From Eubacteriales bacterium (GTDB taxonomy: Bacteria; Bacillota; Clostridia; Lachnospirales; Lachnospiraceae): DNA of 64,000 bases. Of the stretch, positions 1 through 7,269 are shown piece after piece. Position 1 is the stretch's first letter. Each line of letters begins with the position of its first letter. Location of the stretch: contig JAUNSC010000016.1 in assembly GCA_030539395.1 (NCBI GenBank), positions 1 to 64,000 of the forward strand, written 5' to 3'. Position numbers and translations under genes: made by a program. The notes below the pieces were generated by a model that was given only the letters and a program-made list of their open reading frames with translations, ran no database searches and was not told the origin of the DNA.

Positions 1-38
1 ACCCGGCATATACTCGAAAATTCTCCAATCGTCAACAT
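1..38 (-). CDS. MerR-family transcriptional regulator, N-terminal fragment cut by window edge
   Basis: Only the first 12 codons are inside the window. They read MLTIGEFSSICR, which is the start of the MerR winged-helix DNA-binding domain (family members continue with a TLRYYD-type helix). The start is supported by a perfect AGGAGG at 47-52, eight bases before the ATG. The gene continues beyond position 1. A MerR-type promoter with its operator lies directly upstream, so the gene probably controls itself. Effector and targets cannot be judged from this fragment. Confidence 0.75.
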   Translation of the reverse strand, partial: MLTIGEFSSICR

Positions 39-61
39 ATAATAGACCTCCTTCTGGTACC

Positions 62-92
62 AGTATAAACTTTGCCCCAGGGGAAAAGTCAA
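62..92 (-). promoter_or_regulatory. MerR-type promoter with 19-bp spacer and palindromic operator
   Basis: On the minus strand a -35 TTGACT (87-92) and a -10 TATACT (62-67) are separated by 19 bp. This over-long spacing is the mark of MerR-activated promoters. The spacer is filled by the dyad CTTTgCCCC-a-GGGGaAAAG (70-88). It drives the MerR fragment at 1-38, so autoregulation is the simplest reading. Confidence 0.8.
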
Positions 93-265
93 CGGCACTT
101 TTCATGCTTATTTTCAAGGTAGTAGCATATTAATCGAATATAAAAACAATTGCAAGTTTTATCTGATTTAACAATTTTATAAAGAGTTGTTGAACCATCT
201 GGGAGAAAACTGCATGGGTCGTATCCGGGAATATTATCATTATCCCGCATCCCTGCGAACATTTC

Positions 266-2880
266 CTAGATTCCGCTTACCATCTGCCGGATAGAATCCA
301 TGGAAGAAACCTGCATCTGCGCTGTCTCCATTGCTGATACCTTCGGGCTGATGACCATATCCGCAGCCACGCCTTCCACTGCCTGTTTTACCACTCCTTT
401 GCTCTTCTCAATTCCCTGTGCCAGCCCCTTCATAAAGTCCGGCATCCAGCTCTCGTAATCGGTCAGCGGACCTTCATCCGGCACGGAAAAATGCAGGTGG
501 GAACGGATGGCATTTGCCACATCCGACACCGCATTGATCACATTTCCGATACAGCTTCGGATACCGTTCACGATTCCGCCGATCAGGTCAGCTCCCCACC
601 GAAAAGCACTGGAAGCCAGCCCCGTGATAAAGCTGGCCGCCTGATTGAAACCGGACACAATCGTGCTGTAAACATTTCCCATGGCTGTCCGGATACTGGA
701 AACCACGTTGTTAAATACCGTGGAAACCGCTGACTTCACCGCATTCAGTACAGAAGAAGTCACGGATTTTACATTATTCCATACACTGGACACCACCGCT
801 GTCACAACCGCTTTTATCGCATTCCACACTGTAGTAAATACCATCTGGATGGCTGTCAGAATCGTGGTAATGACTGTTTTAATTGCTGTCCATGCCGTAG
901 TCAGGAAGGTCTGGATTGCCGTACCGACAGTCACCACCGTGGTTCGGATTGCATTCCAGATGGTACTGAAAAATGTGGAAATGGCAGTCAGGACTGTGGT
1001 AAACATATTTTGTATTCCCTGCCAGCAGGCAGTAAAAAAGGAAGAAAGTCCTTGAAAGACCGTCTTCCCTGTCTCCACAATCCCACTCCACAAATTTGTT
1101 AAAAAGGTTCCAATAGCGTTCCAAGCCGCAACCGTGGCTGCCTTGATTGCTTCCCATACCGCAGTGACTGCTTCCCGGAACCACTCACATTTATTCCATA
1201 GCAGCACGATAATGGCAATCACCGCTGCAATGGCAATCGGCACCCAGCCGATAGCCGCCACCACTGCCGTGATTGCCGGGATTACCGTACCGGACACAAA
1301 ACCAACCACGCCGGAAATGGCTCCCGCAACCTGCGGAATCACCGTCATAATGGTTCCAATGGCCCCCACCACTTTGCCGATCACAATCAGCACCGGGGCA
1401 ATGGCAGCCACTACTAAAGCAATGGTGACAATGATCTTCTTCGTTCCTTCATCCAACCCGTTCAACCAGTCCACCAGCCCCTGAATCCATCCCAAAATCT
1501 GCCGGATGGACGGCATCAGAATCTCCCCAATGGAGATAGCAAGCTCTTCCAACTGGCTTTTTAAGATGGTAAGCTGGCCTGCCAGATTGTCCTGCATGGT
1601 CTCCGCCATCTTTTCCGCCGTGCCGTCACAGTTCGTAATGGCATTGTTCAGCTTTTCGATATCCGCAGGAGCCGCATTCATCACCGCAAGGAAGCCGCTC
1701 ATAGCGTTCTTGCCTACCAGCGCCTCCACATTCGCCGCCTGCTCCGACTCGGACATCTGGGAAAAAGCCACCCGGCAGTCCGCCAGGATATCCCCAAGAC
1801 TCCGCATACTGCCATCTGTATTTGTGGTCTGGATGGTTAACTCCCCAAAAGCATCCCCTACAAAGGTTACTTCCCCGGTCAGACTGATCAGCATGGTACG
1901 CATGGCAGTACCGGCCTGAGAAGACTTGATGCCTGCATTCGCCATCAGACCAATCGCTTCGGCAGTATCCTCCGCTGTAAATCCCAACGCTCCGGCTACA
2001 GGCGCACAATACTTGAACGTCTCGCCCATCATGGAAACATTCGTATTCGCATTCGAGCTTGCCGCCGCAAGGATATCCGCAAAATGCCCGGAATCCGCTG
2101 CCGACAGCCCAAGCGCAGTCAGGGCATCTGTCACAATATCAGAAGTGGTCGCCAGATCCTCACCGGAAGCGGCGGCAAGGTTCATAATGCCCTCGATACC
2201 GTCCAGCATATCCCCGGTCTTCCAACCAGCCATTGCCATATAGTTCATGGCTTCCGCCGCTTCGGATGCAGAGAACTTTGTCTTTGCTCCCATCTCACGG
2301 GCTTTCTCCCGGAGCGCATCCAAATCCTTTCCGGTTGCCCCGGACACAGCCGCCACCTGGCTCATTCCAGAATCAAAATCCGCAGCCACCTTTACTGCTG
2401 CAGCGCCAAGACCTCCACCGCTGCTGTAACAGGCATCAGTTTCTGGCCGACACCTTCAATGGAAGAACCCACACTTTTCAGCTTCTCCCCGGTTGCCCCG
2501 ATCTTCTGCAGCGCCACCGCAGACTTATCCGCCTGCTTCTCCAGCTCCTCCAGAGCTTTCTCTGTTTCTACAATTTCCCTCTGAAGTGCATCATACTGGC
2601 TCTGGCTGATCTCCCCTTTCGCCAGTGCTTCATTGGCCTGCTGGCTCGCCAGCTTCAAAGCATCCAACTTTTCCTTTGTCTCGTTAATGGCCTGTGTCAA
2701 AAGTTTCTGTTTCTGCGCCATCAGGTCTGTGTTGCCGGGGTCCAACTTTAAGAGCTTGTTCACATCTTTTAGCTGGCTCTGCGTATCCCGGATTTCCTTA
2801 TTAACTTTTGAAAGGGCTGTAGAAAGCTTGGTCGTATCCCCACCAATCTCAACTGTAATGCCCTGGATTCTGGATGCCAC
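266..2880 (-). pseudogene. Phage tail tape-measure protein, frameshifted
   Basis: The tape measure sets the length of a siphophage tail and lines its tube. Two reading frames together encode about 870 residues. The N-terminal part (2880-2392) starts at a GTG preceded by AGGTGGG and has the family opening (ITVEIGGDTTKLSTALSKVN) and a coiled coil. The second part (2389-266) carries the conserved AADFDSGMSQVAAVSGATG core, membrane-like helices and Trp-rich repeats near its middle. The frames should join as VTAAV..GLGAAAVKVAADF, but one base is lost or two gained near 2395-2425, giving a premature stop at 2392. No other intact phage gene flanks it, so it looks like the remnant of a decayed prophage. 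Programmed frameshifts occur in the tail chaperone upstream of this gene in phages, not at this place. Confidence 0.85.
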
Positions 2881-2904
2881 GCTCCCACCTGCCTCTCTCC
2901 CACG

Positions 2905-2926
2905 AAAAAAGAGCCATCTCTGGCTC
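2905..2926 (-). terminator. Rho-independent terminator upstream of tape-measure relic
   Basis: Perfect 6-bp stem GAGCCA/TGGCTC with a 4-nt loop, followed on the minus strand by six T. It lies between the tape-measure start and whatever phage gene once preceded it. Confidence 0.65.
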
Positions 2927-2938
2927 CCATACAACATG

Positions 2939-2967
2939 AAAAAAGCACCTGCCGCTATGACAAGTGC
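2939..2967 (-). terminator. Second tandem terminator-like hairpin
   Basis: GCACTTG pairs with CAGGTGC (one G-U) across a 9-nt loop and is followed by six T on the minus strand. With the neighbour at 2905-2926 it makes a tandem terminator pair that seals the phage relic from the toxin-antitoxin module. Confidence 0.5.
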
Positions 2968-3025
2968 CTATGTAACAGCCCAAAACCGCCAGTATTTTTT
3001 TCATCAATTTTTAATAAAATTCCTA

Positions 3026-3054
3026 TTGTACTTTTTCTGGATATTGCATATAAT
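3026..3054 (+). promoter_or_regulatory. Strong sigma-A promoter of the type III antitoxin RNA
   Basis: TTGTAC (3026-3031), 17-bp spacer, TATAAT (3049-3054). The expected transcription start, about 3061, falls just before the first RNA repeat at 3066. Confidence 0.75.
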
Positions 3055-3060
3055 AAAAAT

Positions 3061-3170
3061 ACAGAAAATGTTGCCGCTTACTGATGGTGCGGGGTATAAA
3101 TTATTCAGTGCGTTAAATGTTTTCGCTTACCGATGGTGCGATTATAAATTATTCGGTATGAACATCTTAT
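3061..3170 (+). ncRNA. cptI: CptI-type repeat RNA antitoxin (two 49-nt repeats)
   Basis: Two direct repeats of 49 nt start at 3066 and 3115. They share AAATGTT, CGCTTAC, GATGGTGCG and TATAAATTATTC blocks, with a few substitutions and one 1-nt length change. In type III toxin-antitoxin systems the antitoxin is a tandem-repeat RNA that the cognate toxin cuts into single repeats and is inhibited by. Promoter, repeats, terminator and toxin occur here in exactly that order, and a low repeat number around two fits the CptIN family. The RNA role is inferred from this layout and from the toxin family. Confidence 0.75.
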
Positions 3171-3194
3171 CCCCACCTTCGTGGTGGGGATTTT
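3171..3194 (+). terminator. Attenuating terminator between antitoxin repeats and toxin
   Basis: CCCCACC/GGTGGGG stem (7 bp, loop TTCGT) followed by ATTTTT. In type III systems this terminator sets the excess of antitoxin RNA over toxin mRNA. Confidence 0.85.
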
Positions 3195-3208
3195 TATTAA
3201 GGAGATTT

Positions 3209-3694
3209 ATGAAAATACAATCCGGATTTTACTATCACATAAAAGATACCTTTTTTGAAGAAATACAGGACAGCACCTTGATGTCCAATAAAGAAGACGG
3301 TAACTATCGTCCCCACTATCTTGCGATACAGGACACACGGCATCCTGAAATTTTCTGGATGGTTCCTGTAAGCTCCAAATATGCCAAATACCAAAAAATC
3401 TATAACAGCCAGCTTAAAAAGTACAAAAAATGTACGAAAATTGTTTTAGGGAAATGCGGTGGATGGGATGCTGCTTTCCTAATTCAAAATGCATTCCCCA
3501 CCACAGCAGATTACTTTGACCATATACATACAAGCAAAGGAATCCCCTTAACACTGCATGGCGGTACTGCAAAATTGATTGCAGATAATCTAAAGAACAA
3601 CCTGCGCCTGCATAAACGTGGAATTTCTCTTTTTTATGCTGATATTGACCGTATCTATGATATCATGGTCAATAAAATAAATTCCGAAAAGTGA
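3209..3694 (+). CDS. cptN: Type III toxin-antitoxin system endoribonuclease toxin, CptN/ToxN superfamily
   Basis: A 161-residue protein starting MKIQSGFYYHIKDTFF, with AAGGAG five bases before the ATG. Size, the early FYYHIKD segment, the MSNK...YRPHYLAI block and the central MVPVSSK / KIYNSQLKKY segments match the CptN branch of the ToxN/AbiQ endoRNases as I remember them. These enzymes cut cellular mRNA and their own antitoxin RNA, and several members block phage growth by abortive infection. The upstream repeats and terminator give independent support. A longer open frame runs upstream from 2633, but it crosses the promoter, repeats and terminator and is not the gene. The module sits beside a prophage relic, a common place for phage-defence or stabilisation cassettes. 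Confidence 0.8.
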   Translation: MKIQSGFYYHIKDTFFEEIQDSTLMSNKEDGNYRPHYLAIQDTRHPEIFWMVPVSSKYAKYQKIYNSQLKKYKKCTKIVLGKCGGWDAAFLIQNAFPTTADYFDHIHTSKGIPLTLHGGTAKLIADNLKNNLRLHKRGISLFYADIDRIYDIMVNKINSEK

Positions 3695-3736
3695 TCATAC
3701 GGGGCAGACCCCTGCCCCGTATCACCGCGTATACCC

Positions 3737-3805
3737 TCACTCTTCCGTAACCTCCATCCACGCTTCCAGTTCTCCGGACCGGATTCTGATTTTTCGTTTT
3801 GCCAT
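3737..3805 (-). CDS. Possible 22-residue basic peptide
   Basis: ATG at 3805, preceded by AAAGGAAAG, opens a 22-codon frame reading MAKRKIRIRSGELEAWMEVT plus two Glu, ending in TGA. It lies just downstream of the strong terminator at 3870-3911 on the same strand, so its transcription is unclear. It may be a stub of a phage gene left by decay. No family is recognised. Confidence 0.25.
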   Translation of the reverse strand: MAKRKIRIRSGELEAWMEVTEE

Positions 3806-4228
3806 ACAGCTTTCCTTTCTTTACCTTGCGGTAAAGCCAGAAAAAACTGACAGCCTTCTCCATAAACGCAAAAAAAGACCGCAAAAAGCTAACATTCAAC
3901 TTTTTACGGTCTCTAAAATAAACCTCTACGCACGGGGCATGTCCCGGCGGACGAAATATCTGGTTTTCACTAATACTACAATATTTTTCATTGGTGTCTG
4001 GCATTCCGCTTATCAGGCTTTTCTCAGCCGATAAAAGCGCAGGGTCAGGCATCGTCTCTCTCCTTCCCGGCAGTACCGCACATATTCATGACTTCTCATG
4101 TACTAATGCAATCCGCCTTGGGCCTGTCTGTTACGATGCAATCCCACTTTCCATAATCTACCATGTGTCAAGAGTATTGCCGCTAATAGATACTTCCAAT
4201 CATCTCTCTCATTAAATAAAATTCCTAT
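3806..4228 (-). other. Gene-poor stretch with a doubtful 127-codon frame
   Basis: A minus-strand frame starts at 4052 (MPDPALLSAEKSLISGMPDT) behind a very good AAGGAGAGAG site, and runs to 3669. It passes straight through a strong terminator hairpin at 3870-3911 and turns into low-quality sequence, so at most its first 45 codons look gene-like. It may be the truncated head of a phage or host gene. Between 4060 and 4214 nothing else is recognisable. Confidence 0.3.
3870..3911 (-). terminator. Strong Rho-independent terminator
   Basis: Arms 3900-3911 and 3877-3888 pair over 12 bp (one G-U) with an 11-nt loop, followed by seven T on the minus strand. It ends minus-strand transcription before the toxin-antitoxin module. 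Confidence 0.8.
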
Positions 4229-5311
4229 TTACGCTTCCGTTTTTCTCAATATCCAATAGGCACCATACTGTATCCCATCATGCCCCCTCAATGTCTCCCG
4301 CCTTTTCTGAAATCCCAATTCTGTCAATGCCTCCGCGCGTTCCTGCGCTTCTGGCACTGCCTTTGTAGCCAGAATTTCACAGGAAAACATAAGAAAAGCA
4401 GGGGAAAGCAGAGGCTTCAGTATTTCTTTGATACACTCCCTCTTTTCATAATCACTGCGCAGATCCAGCCTCAGCAAACCGCATTCTGTAAAATAATCTT
4501 CTGCATCCCTGTGAAACAGCTCAATTGTCCCCACTGCTTCTCCAATGGCACGGTCAAAAATACTCCATCTGACAAAACCTTTTCTTTCATATTCCCAAAG
4601 CCAGTACCGGATTGCTTCTTCCATACGTTCCAGAGATGTATAGTGGAACGTATCTCCATGGCAATTGTCACTGTTAAACAGCGGTACTGCTTTCTCATCG
4701 GAATATACCTTCAGCAGGTCTGATCCATCAGACTCTTCCACCAGACGCAGACGATATCTCCCGGTGTCAAATATCGGGCAATCCTCATACACCTTCCCAT
4801 AATCAGAGGTTTTTTTACGCACAGCAAACACTTCGCAATTTGTTCTCCAAGAACCGTCTTCCATTACCGTTACGTTTTTCCAGTGAAAGGTATCTCCTGC
4901 TATCCTGTCAAATACCCATTTTGCACAGGCATCGCTCAATACCGTGCAGACAATCCCGCCTTCCTCTCTCTGTATCCTCAGCCGGGTCATACTTCCTCTT
5001 GTTGTATAAACCATATCGTAGCCCTTCGTTTCCGGCTGAAACATCCGAATGGCTGCTCCATATTCCCCATCCGGCTGCGGATTACTCTCTCTTGTGGCCC
5101 TGGATGGGCAGATAAAGAGGTCTTCAATACAGGTTCCGTCCAACGCCCGGCAGAACAGCCATTCCCCCTCCACATGACGTCCCCTCTTTCCATCCATAAC
5201 ATCATAGTAATCAAACTCCCAGTCTCCCAACAAGGATGCAAACCAGTCGTACTGCTCCGGAATTTTAGAAACTTCCCGGCATTCCAATAACGCTTTTACA
5301 AATTCACTCAT
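4229..5311 (-). CDS. Two-domain protein: DUF1579-like barrel fused to GNAT acetyltransferase
   Basis: 360 residues. The first 185 or so resemble small lipocalin-like/DUF1579 proteins (YDWFASLLGDWEFDYYDVMDG, later MFQPETKGYDMVYTTR). From about residue 190 the sequence becomes a GNAT N-acetyltransferase of the ribosomal-protein-acetylase type (TGRYRLRLVEESDGSDLLKV opening, AIGEAVGTIELF core strand, C-terminal LTELGFQKRRE). The substrate is unknown. It lies 50 bp downstream of a WYL regulator on the same strand and is probably cotranscribed with it. Its stop codon overlaps the right copy of the 15-bp direct repeat. The domain split is certain by eye; the N-terminal family assignment is less so. 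Confidence 0.65.
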   Translation of the reverse strand: MSEFVKALLECREVSKIPEQYDWFASLLGDWEFDYYDVMDGKRGRHVEGEWLFCRALDGTCIEDLFICPSRATRESNPQPDGEYGAAIRMFQPETKGYDMVYTTRGSMTRLRIQREEGGIVCTVLSDACAKWVFDRIAGDTFHWKNVTVMEDGSWRTNCEVFAVRKKTSDYGKVYEDCPIFDTGRYRLRLVEESDGSDLLKVYSDEKAVPLFNSDNCHGDTFHYTSLERMEEAIRYWLWEYERKGFVRWSIFDRAIGEAVGTIELFHRDAEDYFTECGLLRLDLRSDYEKRECIKEILKPLLSPAFLMFSCEILATKAVPEAQERAEALTELGFQKRRETLRGHDGIQYGAYWILRKTEA

Positions 5312-5361
5312 ACATTGTATCCTCTCTTTTTTCTTAGCATCTTATCACATGTATGCGACAG

Positions 5362-6282
5362 CTATATGTCGTAATTAGATAAAAAATTTTGAGCTGTTTC
5401 AATCAGCTCATTACGATACATCTCCGGCGAAATCACCGTAACCTGGTTTCCAAGACTAAGTAATAATGCTTTCCATAACCGTTCCCTCGGAGGGACCCGA
5501 ATCCACGCCCGGGACATTTCTCCGGAAAGCTCTTCCATCTCACTGTCTGGAAAATATTCTTCGATGATGCTATTTATTTTACTGTCAAAATGTACTTCGA
5601 TTGTGACACAGGTATCCGAATATGCCTCATCCGCCTGTTTTATAAGAAGTCCCACATCCTCATGCTTCTTATCAGAATGTTTGGAAGTTACCCGTAATTC
5701 TGAGATTCTTGCTATTTTAAAAGTACGGTATGCTTCCTGCGGCACAGACCAGGCGAACAAATACCACGAATACCATTTATATTGGATTGCCAGCGGCTGA
5801 ACCAGCCGCCGTGTTTCCTGCCCCTTCGCATCCCTGTACGAAAAGTTTACCAGTTTTTCCTCTGCGATGGCCTTTTCCAAAATCAGATTGTCCCATTGTA
5901 CCTTTCGGTTTTCCTTCGCGATTCCAAAATCGAAAAAGGTCTTCTGACTTTCTGTATCCTCAGAAACAGCATGATACTTTTCTATCAATCCTGCCAGTGT
6001 TTCATTTGCGTAAGAGGTCGCCAGGCTTTCCAGCGCCTGCCGGATCATTTGCTGTTCATCCCTGCGGATATCACAATTTTTCATCTTATAAGACGGAAGG
6101 ATTGAATAGCCCCCGTTTTTTCCATGGTTTGAATAAACCGGAATGCCCTCTTCTGTTATGCACACCATATCACGCTGAATCGTTCTGACTGTCACATGAA
6201 ATTTTTCTGCCAAAACACTTGCTGATACGTTTTCATGATTTAAAAGATAGATAATAATCTCCAATAATCTGTCAATTTTCAT
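5362..6282 (-). CDS. YafY-type HTH/WYL-domain transcriptional regulator
   Basis: 306 residues. An N-terminal DeoR-like winged helix (MKIDRLLEIIIYLLNHENVS then TVRTIQRDMVCITEEGIPVY) is followed by a WYL sensor domain (LVQPLAIQYKWYSWYLFAWS, with the WYL-like signature) and the C-terminal extension seen in this class. Such regulators respond to small or nucleic-acid ligands and usually control neighbouring genes. The gene comes first in a two-gene unit with the acetyltransferase fusion at 4229-5311. Ligand unknown. Confidence 0.85.
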   Translation of the reverse strand: MKIDRLLEIIIYLLNHENVSASVLAEKFHVTVRTIQRDMVCITEEGIPVYSNHGKNGGYSILPSYKMKNCDIRRDEQQMIRQALESLATSYANETLAGLIEKYHAVSEDTESQKTFFDFGIAKENRKVQWDNLILEKAIAEEKLVNFSYRDAKGQETRRLVQPLAIQYKWYSWYLFAWSVPQEAYRTFKIARISELRVTSKHSDKKHEDVGLLIKQADEAYSDTCVTIEVHFDSKINSIIEEYFPDSEMEELSGEMSRAWIRVPPRERLWKALLLSLGNQVTVISPEMYRNELIETAQNFLSNYDI

Positions 6283-6344
6283 ATTAAAATCATCTCTTCC
6301 CTGTTTTCATATCCGGGAAACAAAAAATCCTATCTTCATACTGA

Positions 6345-6680
6345 TTATTTTTTCCCGACAATCAGATCATAGCTTTCTGCAATCATCCTTTTGATTTCCT
6401 CATCCGGGACGCTCCCATCCAAAATAATGGAGTTCCAATGTTCCTTATTCTGATGATACCCCGGCAGCACGGACGGATAAGTATTCCTCCAAAGGTCACG
6501 CCACTGCGGATCAACCTTTACATTCACCCATATATGACCGTTTCTCTCGTAAGTCCACGCAAATGCCTTTTTGTTCTTCCGGTACCGCAGAAGCACCCAG
6601 TTATCATCATGGAAAGGCGCATCCACATATACATCCGGGAAAGTCAGCCCAAAGTCCAGAACTTCCTTCCTCTCTTTCAT
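6345..6680 (-). CDS. MmcQ/YjbR family protein
   Basis: 111 residues with the YjbR-like layout: LTFPDVYVDAPF near the N terminus, then FAWTYERNGHIWVNVKVDP and the C-terminal HWNSIILDGSVPDEEIKRMI block. The family has a cytochrome-like DNA-binding fold, but its role is unsettled. The ATG at 6680 is preceded by AGGAGG; an adjacent GTG at 6683 is also possible. It stands alone between the WYL regulator and an HxlR regulator. Confidence 0.8.
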   Translation of the reverse strand: MKERKEVLDFGLTFPDVYVDAPFHDDNWVLLRYRKNKKAFAWTYERNGHIWVNVKVDPQWRDLWRNTYPSVLPGYHQNKEHWNSIILDGSVPDEEIKRMIAESYDLIVGKK

Positions 6681-6761
6681 CACGAACTGCCTCCTGTCAA
6701 AATTATTCTATAATCCATATAACTCTCCAATTTATCATTTTATATAGCCATCATACCTTGT

Positions 6762-7091
6762 CTATACCAGCAGATTCTCATCTCCCCAGGATTTCATATA
6801 ATCAAGAACGGATAAAAAGCTCTTCCCAAGATCTGTCAACGTATACTCCACCCGTGGAGGAACCTCACAGAAATCATGCCGGATAATGAAGCCATCTGCT
6901 TCCAGTTCCCGGAGCTGCTTCGTAAGAGAGCTTTCTGTAATTTCCCCTATCTGGCGGCGAAGCTGTCCGAAACGCCGGATATCACACTTTCCAATATACC
7001 AGAGAAGCTCAATCTTATATTTCCCTCCCAGTAATTTCTGCACCATAGAAATCGTCTTACAACGGTTTGCTGCTTCTTCCGATTTTCTCAT
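6762..7091 (-). CDS. HxlR-type winged-helix regulator
   Basis: 109 residues. The HxlR domain is clear: LLGGKYKIELLWYIGKCDIR, then RRQIGEITESSLTKQLRELE as recognition region and YTLTDLGKSFLSVLDYM at the end. The start at 7091 is preferred because GGAGATGGAGAA precedes it; a longer frame reaches 7118. An inverted repeat in the divergent promoter region (7153-7169) is a plausible operator. Members often sense redox or electrophiles through a Cys; one Cys at about residue 11 and two later ones are present. The divergent radical SAM gene is the likely target. Confidence 0.85.
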   Translation of the reverse strand: MRKSEEAANRCKTISMVQKLLGGKYKIELLWYIGKCDIRRFGQLRRQIGEITESSLTKQLRELEADGFIIRHDFCEVPPRVEYTLTDLGKSFLSVLDYMKSWGDENLLV

Positions 7092-7152
7092 TTCTCCATC
7101 TCCTTCCCTCAACATCATACCCTATTTTGCTCCAAAATAAAAGGTACTTCAA

Positions 7153-7193
7153 AAAAGTACTGTACTTTTCTTTTTGGTGCGCTTTGCTATAAT
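7153..7193 (+). promoter_or_regulatory. Divergent promoter region with inverted-repeat operator
   Basis: The palindrome AAAAGTAC-t-GTACTTTT (7153-7169) lies between the HxlR gene and the radical SAM gene. It is followed by an extended -10 TGCTATAAT (7185-7193) pointing at the radical SAM gene. The operator would sit over the -35 zone, so repression by the HxlR protein is the simple reading. Confidence 0.6.
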
Positions 7194-7211
7194 GATCCTA
7201 ACGGGACAGCA

Positions 7212-7241
7212 ATGTACAGGTTTGCCTCGTTGCCTGTACAT
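7212..7241 (+). promoter_or_regulatory. Leader hairpin of the radical SAM gene
   Basis: Perfect 9-bp inverted repeat ATGTACAGG / CCTGTACAT with a 12-nt loop, in the 5' untranslated region 28 bases before the start codon. No T-run follows, so it is not a terminator. It could protect the mRNA or bind a protein. Confidence 0.5.
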
Positions 7242-7269
7242 AATCTTAATTTGATTTGAGGTGGTTATC

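Larger units (their letters stand above)
3013..4229. repeat. 15-bp direct repeat flanking the toxin-antitoxin segment
   Basis: The exact sequence AATAAAATTCCTATT occurs at 3013-3027 and again at 4215-4229. The left copy overlaps the -35 box of the antitoxin promoter; the right copy touches the stop codon of the acetyltransferase fusion gene. The pair encloses 1.2 kb with the toxin-antitoxin module. It could be a relic attachment site or target duplication; an exact AT-rich 15-mer pair can also arise by chance. Confidence 0.35.

Noticed and set aside
491-2584. Several plus-strand frames of 60-170 codons across the tape-measure gene
   Set aside because: They are antisense shadows of the repetitive minus-strand tape-measure sequence, have no ribosome binding sites and no recognisable domains.
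3066-3163. Two direct repeats as a CRISPR mini-array
   Set aside because: The repeats are contiguous 49-nt units with diverged bases, a promoter right before and a toxin right after, and there are no spacers or cas genes. Type III antitoxin RNA explains them better.
2633-3208. N-terminal extension of the toxin frame to 353 residues
   Set aside because: It crosses the antitoxin promoter, the repeats and the terminator. The proper start with AAGGAG is at 3209.
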